Shown piece by piece: positions 48,438 through 64,000 of a stretch of 64,000 nucleotides of DNA. The stretch's first letter is position 1, and each line of letters starts with the position of its first letter. The DNA is from Watersipora subatra (taxonomy: Eukaryota > Bryozoa > Gymnolaemata > Cheilostomatida > Watersiporidae). Below the pieces are notes generated by a model. It was not told the origin of the DNA. It searched no databases and worked only from the letters and a program-made list of their open reading frames with translations. Location: the NCBI RefSeq assembly GCF_963576615.1, contig NC_088708.1:29457191-29521190 (forward strand), read 5' to 3'. The translations under genes and the position numbers were made by a program.

Positions 48438-51400
48438 ATGAGTGTCATCATGAGCGTGTGTACGGAAGTTTTATTTAGATGTAGTAAGTAACGTTGATTT
48501 ATTTTGTGATTTCATGCATGTGCTTGGGAAATTGGCATAACAAGACTGAAAGGTAGACTAGTTTTTTTGGCGTTGGAAATATTGGAACTATTTAATTTTC
48601 GATATTTCTCATCGTACTTTAGCTCTGACCTCTTGCGTGGTTCAAATAACATGCAGTACTTTTGGCTGAGTACATGCAAGCCTGAAACGATTTTATCAGT
48701 TTTACTGCAGTGTTTGACTTGAGATTGCTGTTAAATAAAAGGCACTCATCTTTCAGCAAAAAGGTCATTGCAGGCTATCCTTTGTGAACTTTTGGCATTT
48801 TGCTTTAAATCATAACTTGTTTCTTGAATAGTTGTTTACTGATAATTAGCCCAAGTAGCTTTAAGGTGTATTTATTTGATTAGCACTGCCATGTTGTTTG
48901 TAGTATCACTTCTAGTGTGACCTAAAGGTGTGGACATTATCAGAGTACTTGTAAACTTTTTTAAATTTGCAATATTGACTAGAGTTCCATATAAAATGAG
49001 AATTATTATTCTTATGCTCCAACCATTTATCTTGTTGGAGTTTCATACATCAGCTACTGATCTCAATCATGATATCTTCGGTTTCTCATAACTCGAATAA
49101 CTGTAATTGGTGACTACATATGATGTAGCTATATTGAAGTTTTAGTATAATCCTAAATTATACTGATTCTTTTTTGTTATAGTACGACATCTTCACCAAA
49201 TGGAAGCCATGTTCCTTTTTCATATTAAATTAATATACAAAAAAATGAAAGCTGCTGGATTTTTGCTCTTCAGTAAATGCTATATGATAAAACTTCATCT
49301 TGAGCAAAAATCCTAACCTTACAGCTTGCCTAAATATGGTTACATAAAAACTATTCACCCAAGATTAATTTTGGGTGAATATAAAAATTCATGAAAGTTA
49401 AACTTCTTGAGTTTCTATTAACCATGTAAAGTCATGTTTAACTAAGTAGGCCTAATACATTTTGGCACCAAGTTTTTATTTGGCTTTCTAAATTTTTGCT
49501 GTTGTATTACTCTTTATATTACATGTCTACATGTTTTACAAATACCTTTTTTAATGTTTTTTGTTCTTGTTTTAGTCACACTGAATGAGGAACTAAATAA
49601 AAACCAAGAATTAGGTTTGCATATCATATTTGTATTGAATTTGGAACTGAAGCTGAAATAATAAGTTAGTCGATCTAGTTGTTATTGTAATTAGTAACAA
49701 TTTAAATTTTAGTTGGTGTTTTAGGTGAAAATTGTTTTCAAATAGGTTTTATAACCATTTTAGTTCTTAGTAAAATCTACTCAATGTTTGCAATATTCTC
49801 CTAATCTTATTTACTTTCAATTTTGTTTTGCACATATCTAATTAGATTCATCCAAAAGATGGGTAAAGGGATAGGAAATCTTTTACTAACTGCTAGCTAA
49901 GGATGTCAACATTCTGTGATACATCTAATTGAACGCCACCTTTATTTTAACGCCACCTCTATTTGACCGCCACTATAGAGGAAGGGTTGAAAAATAAAGC
50001 GCCACCCTTTAATTGAAGGCCACCTCCTTTTGACCGCCACTTTGACATTCTTTGATCTTCTTGAATCCATAATAGCAAGTTATACTAAAATAATAAAAGT
50101 TTCTACAAAATCATACTAATAATGACTCGGTTACATCAATAATGATAAATTCTTTCGTTGTTTCTGTTTCATATCGAAGTCTGTTTTCTAACTTCAAAGG
50201 TTTTCTTTCTTTTTATTAAAACTTTCAAAGCAACAAATATTTAACAAGAAATATTTAGCATAATTACATTATTTAGCAAGAAATAATTAATAGCTGTATC
50301 AGGCTAATACATGTAGTAGTTCCTTGTTCAATGAGGTCTTGATACTTCGATGTATGTGAAAAACGGTTTACATTTACAATGGTATATGAATGACTAGTTT
50401 TAGTGTGAAAGTTGTGCTTAGCGCCTATCCGGTTAAAAGTTTATCTTTATTTGCGTGAAATGCAACGCGTAAAAATTATACTCTACTGAAAAAAATTGTT
50501 TCGACTTTAATATCGACCATTTTTGCATGTATTATAGGAATGGCTTTTTTATGTCACTTGCTCATGAATATATATTTGTAGCATGTGATAAATTATTGTT
50601 ATATAACTTATAAATTTATATATTTATATTATATTATTTGATAGTATTATTGCGGTAATCTGATCTTACAATGGATCGATGTTCGTAACTCCTCTGCTAT
50701 TGCACATAAAAAGCCAGTTTTGGCTGCAAACTGTAGCAAACATATCAATGAGTGCAATGAGCTTTTATGCAACATTGATAAATCAACCTAGTCGACCACT
50801 GTTTGGTCCTACAAAACCAACTTCATTGAGCGAACTGTTTTTATGGAGTGATGAGTTTAATTGGCTAAAATTGATTAAAGCTCCTATTACACTGGGCTAT
50901 GGCTAAACTTCTTCCTGGCAAAATTGAGTTGATTTCTATTAATAAGTCAAGGCCACTGAACAAGAATATGGTATTTTGTTGGACCATATGGTATAGTTCA
51001 TTGGATCTGATTTTCAAAATATGCATTTCACTTGTAAAGTTGTATAGTTATAAAATGAAAATATGCCTTCAAATTTAGAACAAAAGAAAAACATTAAAGC
51101 TCCAACAAATTGCAAAGCAGGACACAGGCTATAATATCATCGCAAAGCAGGGCACAGGCTATAATATCATCGCAGGTTAATTGAAAGCAATTGATTCAAC
51201 TAGTAGATATGTTTTTCGGCTTCCCATTTTATTTAAATATCTTTGACATGTTCGAGGTATGTTAGCAAATTTCTTGCATCCTTCATCGCTCCGCCCGAAG
51301 GAGAGTGCAAAATATAGACAACATTCGCTTCGCTTGGAAAATGGCTAAATTTATCTTCCCAAATTCTCACGAGCTATTTAAAAATACAACACCCGCCTGT

Positions 51401-54400
51401 ATTTTAACGCCACCTCCATTTGACTGCCACTATAAAGGAAGCGTTGAAAAATAGAGTGCAATGATGTTCAAATAGTGGTTTTACGGTAGTTGGTTGGTTT
51501 AATAGTTTGCAATACCCTAAAAAATATTTATACACTCAGATAATAAGGTAGACTAAAAAATGTTGCAAGATGGCTGACATAAAATGATGCCCTAAACCGA
51601 TTGCTACCAATTGTACTTCAATGAGTACAGTATTTCCATACTTCAAAAAGCTGGAGTAAAAATTCTGCTCATTGCTATAACGACCTAGATAAATGGTTTA
51701 GAGAAACACCATGTATTTGCACATAGAGACCAACATAGACTAATGTTTATTTAAAGATGATGAACAATACTGAGCTGTTTTGCTTGTTTTTGTTAGCATT
51801 AACCTTTTTTGGTTGACTGTTCGCTCATAAGAAAGCTAGGGGATAATTTTAAATTGTCAGCATGTTTGTAGTGTTAGAAGTAGTGCTGCACGATATCTTT
51901 GCATGTACATTCGATTATTTGGTCTCAAAATATATCGAATATCGAAAAGTATCGAACATTGGAGTTGTCTTCTTTCGATTTATAGTGTTAGGCTTTAACA
52001 TGAACAATATGAGAGTATATTGGTTAATATCGTTTGAAAAACAGGAGTTGCACCTCGTTACAATAAAGAGAATAGACAACTCTATTTTTGCAAAATAAAA
52101 TCAGCCGATATTTCGATAAAATGTCGGCTTCGATATTCATATTGACTTGAAAACTGACCAAATATAAAATCATCCACTGAAATATATCGTCATATCGAAT
52201 TATATCGTGTTATTGTGCAGCACTAGTTAGAAGCTAGTTTTACAAAAACCGAATACATATACAGTAATACTTCAACTTACGAGTGCTCCAACGTACGAGA
52301 AACTTGAGATATGAGCCAGCTTTTAAGCAAGTTTTAGCACTAACATACGAGCCATGTTTGAGATACGAGCACGTGAGTCAGTTGCCAAGTATGCCGGAGG
52401 TGTTTTATGAAAACAGCATCACTCTGTATTTTTCAACTGCTCAAGTTATACTTTTGTACCGTGTTTTTGTGTGGGCGATTTTCAGTGCAGAATTATGTGA
52501 ATTAAAAGTACTCTGTGTTGACCGAAAGTTTGCCAGTAAAATGAAAGATAATGCAAAGAGAATGCGAATGATAACAGTTGATATTAAACGGAAAATTATT
52601 GAAAAATATGCAAAATGTGTATGCGTGATTGAGCTAGCTCAGCAATATGACAGAAATACATCCACAATTATCAAACCGAAGGATTATATTCAGGGCATTT
52701 AGTTCGCAAAAGGACTGGCCATAGTTTCTAAACGGCGCAGCGATCTTCACGACCGCTGATGGAGAGACTGCTCAGGCATTGGATAAACAATTGACCGGTG
52801 ACAGCGTAATTGAAACGATGCTATATGAAAAGGCCGGTACTATCTAGCAAAACTATAAAAATAGACATTCGGACAAGTTGGCTAGTGGTCGTGCATTAAC
52901 CTTTTGTGACAACACCTGCGTTCGTCCTAATCGCAACATGTTGAAAGCGCGACAAAGGCAAACGTCTTTAGATAGGATTATCTTAAAACGGCCGGCTAGT
53001 CTTGAAATCGAAACAAAGGAACAATTAGCTAACCAGCGAGAAACTTCAAACTACGAACGCCAAAGAAATTTTAATTACGTTAAGTTAAAAATGAAAGTTT
53101 GCTTTTAGGTTTGCTTCTACGTTTGTCTTTAGAGACATTGATAAAATCAAAATTTATCAAAGTCAACTGTTGTAATGAAGGATAGCTTATATCTCCCTCT
53201 CTGGCAAATGCTAGCGTTAGTTGCTATTGTATGTATTTAATTTTACATTTTAATTAATCACATTTCCTTGCATTATTTTTTAATTGTTGCTTTGTGAAAG
53301 CATTTGGTAAATTAGGACAATAACCAACATGTTCTTTCTGTTACAATATCTTGTTTTGAGTGTTTTATTTGCATTTTTTAGAGAATGGAAACCAATCAAT
53401 ATATATTTAATGGTTCTATATATAAATAAATTGCACCAACATGCGAGTAAATTAACATACGAGCTCAGTCTCGGAACGCATTAAGCTCGTAAGTCGAAGT
53501 ATGACTGTAATATATTGAAGTTTAGGCTGTAACTCAAGTGTCTGTGTTTTATAGCTTTTCTATCATTTTAACAATTTGAGAACAAATAGCTTAAATTTAT
53601 ATAAAGTCTTAAAATTACTATTTTTTACAGATGCCAACTGTAATTTTGCTCCAATTGGCACTCTGAAGACCGTGTTTCTCCATAAGAATGGCACTCCTCG
53701 TCAGCCTGCAGTTTGCCAATCTTCTAGAGCCTCCCTTACTGTATCCAAAGCTGTATTCAACAACCCAGCTCATAGTTTACAGGGTCTGCATGAGTACTCC
53801 CATGTCTGGTGGGTCATTATTCTATATTTGCTACCTTCTACAAACTCTAGTGTTTCTCTTTCATTATTAGGCATAATAAACTCCCCTACTTGAACTTAAA
53901 TGAACTATGATAATGGTAATCAATCTGTTAACACCATGATATGCAGCAAAGGTCATTAAATGTGTCGGTTTTCTTGTAACTTGATGCAATGCACATGTGT
54001 GTTGATGGCATATGTTTAAAAATGGTAGCCTGAATTCCTAGCTGCTTCAATTCATTACAATTTATTCCCAGAGCAAATAATGTAGCGAAACAAACATGAG
54101 ATTTGACCTTGAATGACAAATTCTGCCCATGCATTGCAAACATATTCCGCTTTTTAAAGCCTACCAACTCATTGAAAGAATGGTATTATACGTAATAATC
54201 CAAGGAAAAGCGAGGGTTGTCCCGTATCTGTCTCTTCAATGAATTAGCATTATTCTATAGCGTAACTGAGAAATCCAACTACCAGTTTTAACATATGGGA
54301 TTTGGCACACTGCCTCTTTCTTGGTCAGTTGCCATAAACGGCTATAACATCATCAGCTAACCTTTTGAGAGTACAGAATCTTCTAGGTACATTTCATTAA

Positions 54401-55702
54401 GGTATAATGCTAATCCATTTGGTAGCTCACCTGCTCAGTAATGACCTGTTAAGAGTTGCGTTATCTTGTGAGTTTTATTCTCTATTTGGGAGTTGTTTTC
54501 TTTTAACTGTTACTGTAAGTCAGACATTCAACGTGTTGTTTGCCTGTTTGCTCTGTGTACATCCTCATGAGTTTGCTATATTTTTTGTAAGTGCTTACCA
54601 GCCTTAACACGTGAGTGTTGTATATTTACTTGATATTTATAAACCCTCTAGGCTAATATTTGTGTTCCACCTCAACAACAACACGTGTTCTAAGGCTAAG
54701 GTAAAGCCTCCCCGGCTCAATGGAAAAAAATTAGGACTGTATGCTACTAGAAGTCCGTACAGGCCTGTACCTGTTGGTTTAACACTTGCCAAGGTGGAGT
54801 CTATAGAAGGTAAGCCCTTGTAGCTTTTATTACAGGCTATGCGTACTCACTTCTACCCTTTCTCTATTGTCTTCTAAAATAGACTTTACAAACATTTAGT
54901 TTAAAGCATGTTTAGTCTGTTATTATTTTCGTTTTGCCACTTTTTCTGTAAATGTATAAATGCGTCATTCAAACTCTTATATACTCTATATGTCTCGGAA
55001 GACAGTGTCTGGTGTGCAAGTGAAGAGCGTACGCATATATGTCGTTCTTTATTACAGGTATAGGTTTGTTGAGTAATGACATCTCGCTCTCTTACGATTT
55101 TAGATGCAACCCTTCATTTGTCTGGAGTAGATATTGTTGATGGAACTCCTGTTTTGGACATCAAGCCGTATATCCCTGAGTACGATGCGCCGATCGGCCT
55201 CAGAACTGGTATCACTGATTCACCACTGGGAGATGAATCATCAGATCACGCCTTAGTTTCTGCAGAGCTCGACTCTAGAGACCAATTCACTTCGTCTAGT
55301 GCAGAAGAGCCTGCAGTTGCAAGTATTATAAAGACAACGGATGAAATACAAACTGCAAGTTGGCTCAACGAGACTGACTCTGGTATAACTGAGGTCGTAT
55401 TTGGTAGCCGAGCTACTGAACAGTTGAATGAATTTCGACCCAGGGATAGCTCTATTTATGGCTGGTCATTTTTTCATACTGTAGAGGAAGCTAAAAACGC
55501 TATTCGAGATGTACTGCTAGCCGACCCAAGATCTGCATATCGACGAAAGTCGTGTTCTGATAGGCTTTATTATTTTACAATTGACACAATGCATATCACT
55601 TGCTGGTTTGATGGTCCCATCGCTGAAATACTTAAAGTGCAGCCAGTTGCCTGCGCACAACATTTGACAGCTAATGATAACAAGCATGTAGCGGGTAGGT
55701 AA
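48438..55702 (+). CDS. TRMO: tRNA (adenine(37)-N6)-methyltransferase TRMO
   Basis: TRMO uses S-adenosylmethionine to methylate N6-threonylcarbamoyladenosine at position 37 of certain tRNAs, giving m6t6A. Exons are 48438-48483, 49576-49614, 53631-53808, 54652-54809 and 55104-55702, 1020 bp in all (339 aa), with every intron GT-AG and in phase. The TrmO fold is seen in FAPIGTLKTVFLHKNGTPRQ, SRASLTVSKAVFNNPAHSL, HEYSHVW, KAKVKPPRLNGKKLGLYATR, SPYRPVPVGLTLAKVESIEG and DGTPVLDIKPYIPEYDAP. The C-terminal domain has LADPRSAYRRKSCSDRLYYF and HITCWFDG as in animal TRMO. One oddity: the usual RPN(P/A)IG motif reads RPVPVG. Intron 2 (4 kb) holds three DNA elements. It is divergent from CCDC87 and followed by TPD52 on the same strand. 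Confidence 0.95.
49922..51486. mobile_element. Non-autonomous TA-targeted TIR element, family 1 copy B
   Basis: The right end (AGTGGTTTTACGG, followed by TA at 51487-51488) and the left end (after TA at 49920-49921, CATCTAATTGAACGCCACC) bracket the subterminal 'GCCACCT', 'gttgaaaaaTA' blocks. Interior sequence is the inverse of the copy at 4679-6161, including GATTAAT-flanked AT tracts and the GCCAGTTTTGGCTGCAAACT block. A two-copy 30-bp duplication (CAAAGCAGGGCACAGGCTAT) lies at about 51115-51175. The open frame at 50679-50906 is not recognised and may be chance. Confidence 0.7.
51881..52225. mobile_element. hAT-type MITE with 8-bp target duplication
   Basis: The ends are TAGTGCTGCACGATAT at the left and, on the other strand, TAGTGCTGCACAATAACACG at the right. 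Both ends are flanked by the identical octamer GTTAGAAG (51873-51880 and 52226-52233). An 8-bp duplication and TAGNG-type ends are features of hAT transposons. The 345-bp interior is rich in TATCGA motifs and has no transposase. Confidence 0.88.
52262..53507 (+). mobile_element. pogo/Tigger-like deletion derivative, copy 2
   Basis: Nearly the same sequence, length (1246 bp) and internal structure as the copy at 22176-23426. It has the same inverted ends, TA on each side (52260-52261 and 53508-53509), the DNA-binding remnant (MITVDIKRKIIEKYAK, STIIKPKDYIQG) and the tail RQRQTSLDRIILKRP, without a catalytic domain. The two copies share the same internal deletion, so both come from one non-autonomous master. 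It ends 123 bp before TRMO exon 3. Confidence 0.87.
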
Positions 55703-56568
55703 AGGATAATAATGGATCGCTGCTTAGTTTTCGTAAAACCTGACTGCAAATGAAATCTTATTGACTAATGTAGAAAAAACAGCTGTCACAGGTACTTCAG
55801 AGAAAAGGATGACCAAGGTTGAATAATAATGATAATTTCCTACTCATGGGAAATGGCGTGTGGCATATGAAGTAGCGGCAATAGCTCGCAGATACCTGTG
55901 ACATAACTGGCTAGTGATTAGTGACATTCAAATAGCAGACACGTAGATGACAGATCATGGCAGGAAAATTGACACGTGGCATCAGTACAAAACTGAACAG
56001 TAATAACCAAAGACAGGTAATTATGACACTTCTGGTTGGCAGCATCAATGGAAGAAAGTGGATATGGTAATATAAAGAGATACAACAAATTATAATGTTT
56101 AGCCTTTTTCTCTCGTCTTTTGCTGTCTTTATATATTCTGATATATAAACCACTATAAAAATTTAATGTTGTGGCCTAATTTTCCTCCACTGCTGCTCAA
56201 AAGACCCTTACAACATATAGTAAGCTCATTATTATAACAAGCTTATTTTAAAACAGACGGTCTCTTTGATGGCATTGACATTCAGTCAATATAGCTTGAT
56301 CCCTGCTGTGGAGGACTTTTCTGATGTTGTGGAATTATGTCTAATATAATGAGCAATGGGTTGATGGTTCGCGTAGTGTTTGTTAATCCCCCAAGCGCTG
56401 TAATACCCAAGTGAGCCACCCATCAGATCATCAACCTTCCACATTATCTCATCAAAATGTAGCGTATCAGCTGAAGATAGCCATCACATTACCGGGTATT
56501 ATCTGAAGTAGTTTATTATCATCTGTCGACTACCAATAATCACCTGTGTACGCTTTGTTCCCTTGCAG
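55703..56568. other. TRMO to TPD52 spacer
   Basis: About 0.9 kb holding the TRMO 3' UTR and presumably upstream TPD52 sequence. No element or further exon was recognised. Confidence 0.4.
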
Positions 56569-63911
<7,343 letters not shown>

Positions 63912-64000
63912 GTAAGTTGTACAACTCACTTGCGGCTTAGCGTGATGGACAACTTTTGATAAGTCGAGTGGTTGAGTGGTCTTCAAAAAGTAGGTTGTCT

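Noticed and set aside
51862-52098. 78-aa plus frame
   Set aside because: Mostly the interior of the hAT MITE rich in TATCGA motifs; no domain.

Overview
The window is nuclear DNA from an intron-rich, AT-rich invertebrate. Genes have GT-AG introns, and introns and spacers are crowded with LINEs, tRNA-derived SINEs, TIR elements and minisatellites. The type of repeats points towards a lophotrochozoan-like metazoan (mollusc, bryozoan or similar), but the sequence alone does not fix the phylum. No bacterial, CRISPR or organellar features were seen.

Six host genes could be assembled exon by exon. Reading phases agree at every junction used, and products were recognised from remembered family sequences. 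On the minus strand at the left are RPAIN (RPA-interacting protein; 3' end beyond the left edge) and TBCA (tubulin cofactor A; 3 exons). TBCA intron 1 (about 8.7 kb) holds an apparently intact two-ORF CR1/L2/Jockey-group LINE in the sense orientation and a 1.5 kb non-autonomous TIR element. After about 6.4 kb without a firm gene call comes the last coding exon of SMIM15 (plus), tail to tail with CCDC87 (minus, 25 coding exons, about 27 kb, 1090 aa). CCDC87 introns hold a pogo-like element, several SINEs, several minisatellites, a long (TA)n tract and a 5'-truncated LINE with a restriction-like endonuclease (R2/NeSL type). CCDC87 is head to head with TRMO (tRNA m6t6A37 methyltransferase, 5 exons, plus), with under 0.5 kb between its predicted 5' UTR exon and the TRMO ATG. 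TRMO intron 2 contains three DNA elements, two with clear target-site duplications. The right end carries TPD52 (plus, continuing past the window) with two phase-compatible alternative first coding exons.

The most unusual structure is a tandem array of about 70 units of 18 bp (58171-59425) that begins exactly at the splice donor of TPD52 exon 2. Most units repeat that donor (AAG|GTAAGA or AAG|GTGAGA). The unit length is a multiple of three and the frame stays open for about 42 units, so each alternative donor would add six mostly basic residues per unit without a frameshift. Whether this is used, tolerated or merely a minisatellite seeded at a junction cannot be told from sequence.

The host genes do not form a pathway: RPA import, tubulin folding, a small membrane protein, a sperm/cilium-linked coiled-coil protein, tRNA modification and vesicle trafficking. 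Their arrangement matters mainly as a case of dense intronic repeat load around conserved exons.
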